Positions 36,648-44,660 of a DNA stretch of 64,000 bases are shown piece by piece. Position 1 is the first letter of the stretch; every line of letters begins with the position of its first letter. Position numbers and translations under genes: made by a program. Below the pieces are notes generated by a model. The model saw only the letters and a program-made list of their open reading frames with translations, was not told the origin of the DNA and searched no databases. The stretch is from contig NZ_QUHV01000003.1 in NCBI RefSeq assembly GCF_003479805.1, positions 1 to 64,000 on the forward strand. The letters are read 5' to 3'. This stretch comes from Collinsella sp. AF08-23 (lineage in GTDB: Bacteria > Actinomycetota > Coriobacteriia > Coriobacteriales > Coriobacteriaceae).

Positions 36648-37748
36648 GTGGATCTGCTGCTGCATTTCTTTGAGCATGCGCTCGAGGACACCCTCGCGCT
36701 CGTGCCGTTCCTGTTTGTGACCTACATCGCGCTCGAAGCGCTCGAACATGCCGCGGGTGCCCGCGCGAACGCGGTTGTGCGCCGAGCGGGCGCTGCCGGA
36801 CCGGTTGTCGGCGCACTGCTGGGCGTGGTCCCGCAGTGTGGCTTCTCGGCCATGGCGGCTACACTCTACGCTGGACGCGTGGTGACGCTCGGTACGCTCG
36901 TGGCGGTGTTTCTCTCCACGTCCGACGAGATGCTGCCCATGTTGGTTGCCGAGCAGGTCGAGGCGGGTTTGCTGTTTCGCGTGCTGGGGCTGAAGGTTCT
37001 GGTCGCGCTCATCACGGGCGTGGTGGCGGACCTCGCCATCCGCGCGCTGCGCAGGAATGCTCGCGTGCACGCGTTCTTGCGTCGCACGGTGCTCTCCGTT
37101 CGCCGCGATGGCATGGAGGCCGATGTGGTGGATCAGATGGCCGAGGGCGGGGAGACCGCCGAGCACATCTGCTGTCTGTGCGAACAGGACCATTGTGGCT
37201 GCGGGCATCGTCACGTGCATACGCATGGGGGCGAGCACGGCCACGAGCACGGTCATGACCACGGTCACGAGCACGCCGACGGACATGTTTCGGGTTGTGA
37301 CCATGATCACGGCCACGGTCATGACCATGGTCATGCCGGTGGACGCTTCGGAATCGTCGGGTCAATCGTGATGAGCGCCGTCTCGCACACCGTGCAGGTG
37401 AGCCTCTTCATCTTCCTGGTAACGTTCGCGCTGGTGCTCGTCCTGGAAACGGTGGGTGAGGACGCTTTGGCCGCGTTCCTTTCGGGCAATCGGCTGCTCG
37501 CGGTATTCGCCTCCGCGCTGGTGGGCCTGGTGCCCAACTGCTCGGCGAGCGTGGTGATCACGCAGCTCTACCTGGAGGGCGTGCTGGGCTTCGCGCCCCT
37601 CATGGCCGGCCTGCTCGCGTCCGCCGGCGTTGGGTACCTCGTGCTGTTCCGCACCAATCGCCATCCGCGCGAGAATACCGTGATCGTGGCCGGGCTGTTC
37701 TTGGTCGCATGCGTTTGGGGCCTGGTGTTCGCAGCGCTGGGGCTGTAG
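36648..37748 (+). CDS. Putative metal/arsenic permease with His-rich loop
   Basis: This 366-residue membrane protein has two homologous halves. Each carries a cysteine-bearing helix signature: GVVPQCGFSAMAATLYAGRV (about 60-79) and GLVPNCSASVVITQLYLEGV (about 296-315). This is the layout of the putative manganese transporter/ArsP-type (DUF2899) family. A cytoplasmic loop (about 175-232) has CCLCEQDHCGCGH and then about two dozen His with Gly, Asp and Glu, a probable divalent-metal buffer. It starts at a GTG with GAGGAG upstream. The ion is not known; manganese, zinc or cobalt are more likely than arsenic given the loop. Confidence 0.75.
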   Translation: MDLLLHFFEHALEDTLALVPFLFVTYIALEALEHAAGARANAVVRRAGAAGPVVGALLGVVPQCGFSAMAATLYAGRVVTLGTLVAVFLSTSDEMLPMLVAEQVEAGLLFRVLGLKVLVALITGVVADLAIRALRRNARVHAFLRRTVLSVRRDGMEADVVDQMAEGGETAEHICCLCEQDHCGCGHRHVHTHGGEHGHEHGHDHGHEHADGHVSGCDHDHGHGHDHGHAGGRFGIVGSIVMSAVSHTVQVSLFIFLVTFALVLVLETVGEDALAAFLSGNRLLAVFASALVGLVPNCSASVVITQLYLEGVLGFAPLMAGLLASAGVGYLVLFRTNRHPRENTVIVAGLFLVACVWGLVFAALGL

Positions 37749-37754
37749 CGCGAT

Positions 37755-38267
37755 TTAGTTGTCGAGCGCCTCGCGCAGGAGCTGGGCGAGGTTGCGCTGG
37801 AAACGCTCGCGGTCGTCGTCGGTGAAGGCGGCCGGCCCCTGCGTGCGCCCGCCCGCGCGGCGGACCTTCTTCTCCTCGTGACGGATGAACAGCTGCATGT
37901 CGATGGTCGCCTTGTTGTAGACATGGCCACGCACCCCGATGGCCGTGGCTCCGCGGCCGAGCACCATGCTCGCGAGGCCGATGTCCTGCGTTACGACCAC
38001 GTCGCCGGGCTGCAGGCGCTCGATGATGGCGAAGTCCGCGCTGTCGGCGCCGCAGGAGACGTCGAGCGTTTCCGCCCAAAAGCCCGGATGCGAGGTGTCG
38101 CGCCCACGGGCGTGCTCGGCGTCGCGCGGGTCGTCGCGCCGTATGCGCCGAGCGAGGTTTTGCGTGGAGTTACCGGCGATCAGCACGGGGACGCGTGCCG
38201 AGCGCGCGCAGGCGAGGGCCTCACGGGTGACCGGGCACGCATCGGCGTCGATGATGAGGGTGGGCAT
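37755..38267 (-). CDS. UPF0178 (YaiI/YqxD) family protein
   Basis: This 170-residue protein of the UPF0178 family has a PIN/NYN-like fold. It shows IIDADACPVTREAL (about 5-18), the DFAIIERLQPGDVVVTQDIGLA block (about 78-99), and GHVYNKATID. The conserved acidic residues suggest a nuclease, but no function is established. It is convergent with the permease gene, seven bases from its stop. Confidence 0.85.
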   Translation of the reverse strand: MPTLIIDADACPVTREALACARSARVPVLIAGNSTQNLARRIRRDDPRDAEHARGRDTSHPGFWAETLDVSCGADSADFAIIERLQPGDVVVTQDIGLASMVLGRGATAIGVRGHVYNKATIDMQLFIRHEEKKVRRAGGRTQGPAAFTDDDRERFQRNLAQLLREALDN

Positions 38268-38412
38268 GGAGGGTCCAGTTTCTCGAGGGTCATTCGGTTT
38301 ATTCGAAGATTACGGTGCGTGGGCGTGGCTGGCGACCGATGGGCCTGGCATTGATCCCTTGGCCTCCGTTGACATATTAAAATGGCTGCTCGCCGATTAC
38401 ATTGAAGCTTGA
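38268..38412 (+). pseudogene. Possible C-terminal remnant of a lost gene
   Basis: An open frame ends with SVDILKWLLADYIEA and a TGA at 38410-38412. It runs back only into the UPF0178 gene, which is on the other strand. The lower GC differs from the left neighbour. It may be the tail of a gene cut when the CRISPR island arrived, but no family is recognised. Confidence 0.25.
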
Positions 38413-38456
38413 GGGTTTTTTGTCTGCACGGAATAGTATGGTGTACCTCGAGGACG

Positions 38457-38481
38457 AAAAAGGGCCCTCGATGAGGGCCCT
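38457..38481 (-). terminator. tracrRNA terminator
   Basis: AGGGCCCTCG and its reverse complement around AT make a near-perfect ten-pair stem, with five T on the minus strand at 38457-38461. Confidence 0.88.
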
Positions 38482-38573
38482 GGCAAGTCAAACTGCCGCC
38501 TACGCGGCGCCGAAGGCATTTTTGGCAAAGCCGTATTTTGACTCGCAGTGTCGTCCTGACTGGTAATCAAGAC
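38457..38573 (-). ncRNA. tracrRNA of the type II-A CRISPR system
   Basis: The plus strand at 38544-38567 shares GCAGTGTCGT-CTGACTGG and TAATC with the CRISPR repeat. The minus strand therefore carries the anti-repeat, and the lower-stem bases TCAAAAT pair with the start of the repeat. Downstream on the minus strand follow a nexus-like hairpin GGCTTTGCC, hairpins GCCTTCGGC and GCCGCGTAGGCGGC, and the terminator AGGGCCCTC-AT-CGAGGGCCCT with TTTTT. Length is about 117 bases. Its 5' end lies 31 bases before the cas9 start, so it is transcribed divergently from cas9. Confidence 0.88.
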
Positions 38574-38603
38574 GTGCTTACTGTAGCACAGATTGGGGAC
38601 AAG

Positions 38604-41600
38604 ATGAAACTGCGCAATATTCAAGGTGACTACAACATTGGTCTTGACCTTGGAACCGGCTCTGTGGGGTGGGCGGTTACCGGTGTAGATGGCGAGCTTC
38701 TCACGCAGAACGGTAGGCCGACGTTGGGAAGTCGCGTTTTCCCTTCGGGCGAAACTGCTGCGGACGCTCGGCTCAAGCGCGGTCAGCGCCGTAGGTATGA
38801 GCGTCGTCGTTGGCGTCTGGATTTGCTGCAGCGCTTTTTCGAGAATGATATGGCTGATGTAGATCGGACTTTCTTTATCCGCCTTAAACAGGCTCGCCTC
38901 TTGCGTGAAGATAGAGATGAGTCGTGTCGCGATTACCACAGCCCTCTCTTTCTCACCGTTGATGCGGAGAGAGACTATTACAAACGCTTCCCCACAATTT
39001 ACCACCTTCGTGTCTGGCTGATGACCACCGAGAAAAAGGCCGACCTGCGGGAGATTTATCTCGCGCTGCACAACATCGTCAAGCATCGAGGCAATTTCCT
39101 CCACCAAGACAATCCCAGCTTGAGCGCATCTGCTGCCAACATGGAAGATTCTGTTGAGCAGCTGTGTCTTGCGCTGGAGGATCGATGCATCACCCTGGAC
39201 ATTCCTTGCTCTTGCGATGCGGCTTCTATCCAGCGGGTGCTCGAGGATTCGTCTCTCTCCCGCGCGGAGAAGTCGGAGTCGGTTGGCAAGCTGTTCGGCC
39301 TTGATAAGGACGCCCAGAAGACGATGGGGAGGGGCATCTCTCGCGCGATTGTGGGCTATAAGGTTGATTTTGCAGCCGTGCTCGGATGCGAGTTCGAGGA
39401 CTCGTCTTTCACCCTTTCCGACGATGAGAAGGTAGATGCTGCCCTTGCGGCAATTCCCGACGTTGCCATGAGCTTGTTCGATGCGATTCGAGAGGTATAT
39501 TCTGCATATGTGCTTTTGGGCATCTTGAGTTCCGGAAATGGTGCCCCTATCTCCTCGGGTTCTCTTTCATCTGTTTCTGGTAGAACGATTTCCTTTTGCA
39601 AGGTTCGGGAGTATGAGGTGTATAGAGCCGACCTCGCCCTGCTGAAGTCTCTTGTGCGTACGTATGCGCCCAGCCAGTATGACGCCTTCTTCCGTGGTGA
39701 GCTGATTCCGGGCACTTGCAACTATGACCCGACAAAGGCCAAGGGCTATACGCGTTACGACTTGGTTCATAAGGTTGCATATGCTGACTTCTTTAAAGAG
39801 GTCAAGAGCCTTCTCGATAAGACCGATGCCGTAACGGACGAACGTTATAAGGACATGCTGGGCCGCTTTGAGGAGGAGCGCTTCCTGCGGAGGCTCAAAA
39901 CGAGCGATAACGGCAGCATCCCGTATCAACTCCATCTGGAGGAGATGGACGCGATTCTCAAGAATCAAGGCAAGTATTATCCGTTCCTGCTCGAGAACCT
40001 AGACAAAATCGAGTCGCTTGTCAGCTTCAGGATTCCATATTACTTGGGGCCTTTGACACAGAAAAACGCTGCTCTCGATCACCATGGCAATCCACGTTTT
40101 GCCTGGGCAACTCGTAAGCCCGGTATGGAGGACGAGCCTGTGTATCCCTGGAATTGGGAGGAGGTTATCGACAAGGGTCATGCGGCGCATACGTTTATCC
40201 AGCGCATGACGAGCGATTGCACCTACTTGATAGGGGAGGGCGTTCTTCCTCGCAATTCTCTTTTGTATGAGGAGTTCTGTGTCCTCAATGAGCTTAACGG
40301 CGCTCGGTATTCCGTTGATGGCGATGATTGGCGGCGCTTCGACTATGCCGACCGTATGGGTATCATGGATGACCTGTTCAGGCAGCGTCGAAGTGTTACG
40401 TACAAAATGGTCGAAGATTGGATGCGCGCCAATCGCGGATGGGCCCGTGTTCATGTCCGCGGTGGTCAGGGAGAGTGTAAATTCGAATCCTCCCTTTCGG
40501 CGTACCGTTTCTTTTGCAAAGACGTTTTCAAGACCGACGAACTGTCGCCTTCGATAATTCCTATGGTTGAGACCATAATCCTGTGGAGTACCTTATTCGA
40601 GGATCGTTCGATTTTGAAAGAGCAGCTCGTCCGCAATTTCTCAGATCGATTGAGCTCCGAACAGATCAAGATTATCTGCAAAAAGCGTCTGACGGGCTGG
40701 GGCAACCTATCGGAGAAGTTCCTGGCTGAGGTCGAGGCTGAGACGGATTGCGGACCTCGCTCCATCATGGATATCCTTCGCGAAGGCAGCCCTGTAGGCG
40801 GTGAACAGGGTAGGACCATGGTCCTTATGGAGGTGTTGCATGATGAACGCCTGGGCTTTGAAGATAAAATCGAAGAAATAAACGCTGAAAGAATCGCTGA
40901 TGCCGGTCGCCTTGAGGTGGTTGACCTGCCTGGATCTCCTGCGCTGCGCAGGACGGTCAATCAGGCCGTCCGTGTTGTCGAGGAGATTGTCCATATAGCG
41001 GGCAAGCCTCCTGTGAACATCTTTATCGAGAACACGCGTGATGAAGATGCGTCGAAAAAGGGCAAGAGGACGAAGAGGCGCTACGATACGATAAAAGAGG
41101 CTGTTAATGCGTTTAAGAGGGAAAACGCTGATTTGGCGAGAGAATTGAAGGAGTTCAAGCCTGCCGATTTCGACGATGAGAGGCTGGCCTTGTATTTCAT
41201 TCAGGGAGGTAAGAGCCTGTACTCCAAGGCTCCTCTTGACGTGACGAGGCTGTCTGAATATGAAGTCGATCACATCATTCCACAGTCCTACATCAAAGAT
41301 GATAGCTTTGAAAACAAAGCCCTCGTTCTAAAGAGTGAAAATCAGACCAAGACGAATCGGCTATTGTTGCCTCAAGGGGTTCGCGTAAAGATGGCGAGCT
41401 ATTGGCAAGAGCTGCACCGTTGCGGCCTTATAGGTGATAAGAAACTGAGAAACCTCATGTGCTCAGATGTCAGCGAGCGTCGGGTTAAGGGCTTTATCGC
41501 ACGTCAGCTTGTTGAAACCTCGCAGATCGTCAAGTTGACGAAGATGATGCTCGAGAATCGCCTGCCTGAGTCGAGGCTGGTTCCCATCAAGGCGAGTCTG

Positions 41601-42728
41601 TCGCATGAGCTGCGCGAGGCCAAGCATTATTACAAGTGCCGTGAGATCAACGATTTTCACCATGCGCACGATGCACTTCTCGCTGCGGAGATCGGTAGGT
41701 TTTTGCTGCTGAGGCATGCTGGAATGTATGACAATCCCATCGGCTATGCGCATGTTGTTAAGGATTTTGTGCGCGTTCAAGCAGACGAGGCAAAGAGGAC
41801 GGGCCGCCTGCCTGGATCGGCTGGCTTCATCGTGTCGAGCTTCCTGCATTCGGGTTTCGACAAAGATACGGGCGAGATCTTCAAGGATACGTGGGACGCC
41901 GAGTTCGAATGTGAGCGCATTCGCAAGTATCTCAACTATCGGCAGGTGTACCTGAGCCGTATGCCGGAGGAGACATCTGGTGCGTTTTGGGATGCGACTA
42001 TCTATTCGCCGCGTGGAAAGATGAAACTCTCCCTCCCGCTTAAAGAAGGGCTCGATCCGTCTAAATACGGCGGCTATTCATCGGAGAAATATGCATATTT
42101 CTTCTGCTATTACGCGAAGGATAAGAAGGGCAAGCGACTTATTGACTTTGCTCCAGTTCCGGTGTCTCGCGCTGCTGGGGGGCAAGTCGATATCGAGGCT
42201 TTCGGGCGTGAGGTTGCCGAAGAGAGGGGATATGCGTTCGAGTCTATCGCTCGTGCGAAGATAGCTATCAAGCAGCTCATTGAAGTTGACGGATGCAGGT
42301 TGTTTATCACCGGTGCCGACCAGGTCCGGAGTGCCGTTCCATTGGCCTTTGGCCAGGAAGAGACGCATTTGGTTGAGAGGCTGCTTTCGGGCGCTCCGGT
42401 TGGTCCTCGCGTACGTGATTCCCTGTTCAATCAAATGATGGTCGGTATTAGGAGGTTTGACAGGCGTCTGTATGACAACTTGAAGTTGGATGACCGATCG
42501 GCTGCGTTTGAGCGGTTGGGGGAAGAAGATAAGGACCTCATCCTGAAAGGGCTTCTTGCGTTGTCCTCTGCTTCAAACAACATGGCAGACATGCGGCCGA
42601 TTGGAGGCGCGAAGACTGCAGGCCAGTTGAAAATCGTCTTTAGAAACGTACTGAGCAATCAGGGCATTACGTTTATCGATCAGTCTGTGACCGGCATGTT
42701 TGAGAGGAAAACTTACATTGGGCTTTAG
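38604..42728 (+). CDS. cas9: CRISPR-associated endonuclease Cas9 (type II-A)
   Basis: This RNA-guided DNA endonuclease has 1374 residues, close to the streptococcal II-A size. RuvC-I is NIGLDLGTGSVGWAV with Asp15. The arginine-rich bridge helix reads RLKRGQRRRYERRRWR (about 56-71). RuvC-II has Glu809 in FIENTRDED. The HNH motif is EVDHIIPQS with His890, and Asn904 and Asn913 are spaced as H840/N854/N863 of S. pyogenes Cas9. RuvC-III is HHAHDALL with His1020 and Asp1023. All catalytic residues are intact. The ATG at 38604 is preferred: an in-frame TTG at 38538 would translate the anti-repeat. Base composition is more AT-rich than the neighbours, suggesting transfer. Confidence 0.96.
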   Translation: MKLRNIQGDYNIGLDLGTGSVGWAVTGVDGELLTQNGRPTLGSRVFPSGETAADARLKRGQRRRYERRRWRLDLLQRFFENDMADVDRTFFIRLKQARLLREDRDESCRDYHSPLFLTVDAERDYYKRFPTIYHLRVWLMTTEKKADLREIYLALHNIVKHRGNFLHQDNPSLSASAANMEDSVEQLCLALEDRCITLDIPCSCDAASIQRVLEDSSLSRAEKSESVGKLFGLDKDAQKTMGRGISRAIVGYKVDFAAVLGCEFEDSSFTLSDDEKVDAALAAIPDVAMSLFDAIREVYSAYVLLGILSSGNGAPISSGSLSSVSGRTISFCKVREYEVYRADLALLKSLVRTYAPSQYDAFFRGELIPGTCNYDPTKAKGYTRYDLVHKVAYADFFKEVKSLLDKTDAVTDERYKDMLGRFEEERFLRRLKTSDNGSIPYQLHLEEMDAILKNQGKYYPFLLENLDKIESLVSFRIPYYLGPLTQKNAALDHHGNPRFAWATRKPGMEDEPVYPWNWEEVIDKGHAAHTFIQRMTSDCTYLIGEGVLPRNSLLYEEFCVLNELNGARYSVDGDDWRRFDYADRMGIMDDLFRQRRSVTYKMVEDWMRANRGWARVHVRGGQGECKFESSLSAYRFFCKDVFKTDELSPSIIPMVETIILWSTLFEDRSILKEQLVRNFSDRLSSEQIKIICKKRLTGWGNLSEKFLAEVEAETDCGPRSIMDILREGSPVGGEQGRTMVLMEVLHDERLGFEDKIEEINAERIADAGRLEVVDLPGSPALRRTVNQAVRVVEEIVHIAGKPPVNIFIENTRDEDASKKGKRTKRRYDTIKEAVNAFKRENADLARELKEFKPADFDDERLALYFIQGGKSLYSKAPLDVTRLSEYEVDHIIPQSYIKDDSFENKALVLKSENQTKTNRLLLPQGVRVKMASYWQELHRCGLIGDKKLRNLMCSDVSERRVKGFIARQLVETSQIVKLTKMMLENRLPESRLVPIKASLSHELREAKHYYKCREINDFHHAHDALLAAEIGRFLLLRHAGMYDNPIGYAHVVKDFVRVQADEAKRTGRLPGSAGFIVSSFLHSGFDKDTGEIFKDTWDAEFECERIRKYLNYRQVYLSRMPEETSGAFWDATIYSPRGKMKLSLPLKEGLDPSKYGGYSSEKYAYFFCYYAKDKKGKRLIDFAPVPVSRAAGGQVDIEAFGREVAEERGYAFESIARAKIAIKQLIEVDGCRLFITGADQVRSAVPLAFGQEETHLVERLLSGAPVGPRVRDSLFNQMMVGIRRFDRRLYDNLKLDDRSAAFERLGEEDKDLILKGLLALSSASNNMADMRPIGGAKTAGQLKIVFRNVLSNQGITFIDQSVTGMFERKTYIGL

Positions 42729-43593
42729 GACCATCTTCATAGAGAGCCCTTGCAGGCTCTCATACAAAAGTGGATATATGGTCGTACGTAAGGAAGATGA
42801 TGTTGCGAAGGTCCATTTGTCGGAGATTTCGTCCGTCATACTTCAAACGATGCAGGTATACATCAGCGCCTATCTGATGGCGGAGTTGGCCAAGAGCAAG
42901 ATCTCCCTCGTCTATTCAGACGAGAAGCACAATCCGGTCGGGCAGGCGCTGCCCCTATACGGGGCTCATAACGTGAGCAAGCGCATACAGGAGCAGCTGG
43001 CTTGGGGAGAGCCAATCAAAAAGCGTGTGTGGCAGCGCGTTGTTAGGGAAAAGATTCGACAGCAGGCCGCTGTTCTGGCCGATCGTGATCTGCCAGAAGC
43101 CCGAGTTCTCAAAACGGCCATTGACGAGGTTAGATCAGGTGACACCACCAATCGAGAAGCGCATGCGGCGAGGGTCTACTTTCAGGCTCTGTTCGGCAAA
43201 TGGTTCTCCCGCGATATCAATTGTCCGGTGAACGACGCCTTGAATTACGGCTACGCTGTGCTTCTGTCATCGGTGAATAGGGAGATCGTCTCGCGTGGCT
43301 ATCTGACTCAATGCGGGATATGCCATCACAGCGAATATAACGAGTTCAATCTAGCCTGTGACTTGATGGAGCCATTTAGGCCAATCGTTGATCGAATGGT
43401 TGATGAGTGGATCGGGGTTGAGTTCGATGCCGGATCACGTCGAATGCTTGGGGACCTAATGAATACGACAGTGCTGTATAAGGACGGGGAGTATAGGCTC
43501 TCTTCGGTTGTCTCCCTGTTCGTCCAGGATTGCATCAACGCGCTCAACAAGAAGATAGGTGTTGACGAAGTTCAGAGCTTCGATGTGCGATGA
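42718..43593 (+). CDS. cas1: CRISPR integrase Cas1 (type II-A)
   Basis: Cas1 with Cas2 inserts new spacers at the leader end. The start is placed at TTG 42718, overlapping the cas9 stop by 11 bases, which gives the usual II-A opening GFRTIFIESPCRLSYKSGYM. This makes 291 residues. The helical domain holds the conserved Glu in REAHAARVYFQALFG (about 142-156), His in CGICHHSEYNEFNL (about 201-214), and acidic residues in CDLMEPFRPIVD. It looks intact. Confidence 0.93.
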   Translation: MGFRTIFIESPCRLSYKSGYMVVRKEDDVAKVHLSEISSVILQTMQVYISAYLMAELAKSKISLVYSDEKHNPVGQALPLYGAHNVSKRIQEQLAWGEPIKKRVWQRVVREKIRQQAAVLADRDLPEARVLKTAIDEVRSGDTTNREAHAARVYFQALFGKWFSRDINCPVNDALNYGYAVLLSSVNREIVSRGYLTQCGICHHSEYNEFNLACDLMEPFRPIVDRMVDEWIGVEFDAGSRRMLGDLMNTTVLYKDGEYRLSSVVSLFVQDCINALNKKIGVDEVQSFDVR

Positions 43594-43925
43594 GCCCGAA
43601 AGGTCGAGTGAGGTACATGCGGTTGCTTGTATTTTTCGATTTGCCGGTCGGCACCGCGGCGCAACGCAAGAGATATTCACAGTTTAGAAAGTATCTGGTT
43701 AAAGATGGCTTTCTGATGTTGCAGCAGTCGGTGTATTCAAAGCTTGTCGTGAATGAGGCCGCGGCATCGGGGTCGATAGCCCGCATGAGGAAACATCGTC
43801 CTTCGGAGGGACTTGTCCAAGTGCTAAAAGTGACTGAGAAACAGTACGCAACGATGACCTATATAACGGGCAATGAGGCGGTTCACGACGAAGTCGACAC
43901 GATGGAGGAGTTCCTTGTGTTATGA
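43590..43925 (+). CDS. cas2: CRISPR-associated protein Cas2
   Basis: This 111-residue ferredoxin-fold partner of Cas1 has the strand RLLVFFDLPVGTAAQRK (about 11-27) with the conserved Asp, and QQSVYSKLVVN after it. The ATG overlaps the cas1 stop (ATGA), and its stop overlaps the csn2 start in the same way. An ATG nine codons on (43617) is an alternative start. Confidence 0.93.
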   Translation: MSPKGRVRYMRLLVFFDLPVGTAAQRKRYSQFRKYLVKDGFLMLQQSVYSKLVVNEAAASGSIARMRKHRPSEGLVQVLKVTEKQYATMTYITGNEAVHDEVDTMEEFLVL

Positions 43926-44605
43926 AGCTGATATTCGCTGGTGCCGACAGACCGATAGATATTGCAAGGGGGCACATCAGTACGGTCGAGGTTGAGAATT
44001 CCTGCTTGTTCGCGCGCATATGTCGGTCTCTTGTGTCGGATGGAGGAGAGGGCGTCTTCGAGCAGTTCTCCCTTTGGGATGAAGTCGGTAATGAGGTTGC
44101 GCCCTCGCGAGTCCTATTTACGGTCCCCGATCCGCTGCATCTTCCCTGGGATTGCACGGAGCTTTCCGGCAAGCTGCTTGGGATGATGGAGACGCTTCTC
44201 TATGAGGACGAGGAAGCCCGAAGATTATTTGAGGATTACGGCAGCCACTTGAGGGGATTCTCTCAGCGGTTGACGCATCAGGTGGAATGCGATTACCGAT
44301 TCAACGTAGAATGGGATATGCGTCGTTATCTGAAATCGTTTGGTTTTTCGGCAGATAGGGGCGATGACCTTCCGTACATTGACATGCTGAATATGTTTTT
44401 AGATTTTGTCTCGGATGTGCAGCTCGAGAAGGTGCTTGTGTTTGTGAATCTAAAAACTTTTCTGGGCAAAATCGAGTTTGAACAGTTCCTCGACAGAGTC
44501 TTTTTCCATGAAATGCAGGTATTGCTATTGGAAAATAAGGTGTGCGATATAAGCTATAGTCATGAGAGCAAGATGCGTATTGACCAGCACTTTCTCGAGA
44601 TATAA
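43922..44605 (+). CDS. csn2: CRISPR adaptation protein Csn2
   Basis: Csn2 forms a calcium-stabilised ring on DNA ends and is needed for spacer capture in type II-A. The 227-residue protein has the family opening MKLIFAGADRPIDI, the block EGVFEQFSLWDEVG (about 43-56), and the C-terminal LEKVLVFVNLKTFLGKIEFE (about 168-187). Its presence sets the system as II-A. It is the last cas gene and ends 55 bases before the array. Confidence 0.92.
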   Translation: MKLIFAGADRPIDIARGHISTVEVENSCLFARICRSLVSDGGEGVFEQFSLWDEVGNEVAPSRVLFTVPDPLHLPWDCTELSGKLLGMMETLLYEDEEARRLFEDYGSHLRGFSQRLTHQVECDYRFNVEWDMRRYLKSFGFSADRGDDLPYIDMLNMFLDFVSDVQLEKVLVFVNLKTFLGKIEFEQFLDRVFFHEMQVLLLENKVCDISYSHESKMRIDQHFLEI

Positions 44606-44660
44606 CGACACGAATTGTCAGGACGTCCGTCCTCTTTGCAGGGAGGAATTTGCTTCAATG
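44606..44660 (+). promoter_or_regulatory. CRISPR leader
   Basis: This 55-base stretch between csn2 and the first repeat includes an inverted repeat GGACGTCC and ends GCTTCAATG before the first repeat. The cas-proximal repeats are all perfect and the distal ones carry changes, so new spacers are added here. It is short, and the promoter may lie inside csn2. Confidence 0.65.

Noticed and set aside
37012..37365. Arg-rich minus-strand frame under the His-rich loop
   Set aside because: It results from the repetitive codons of the His-rich loop.
38538..38603. Earlier in-frame TTG start of cas9
   Set aside because: It would translate the tracrRNA anti-repeat; the ATG at 38604 gives the usual Cas9 N terminus.
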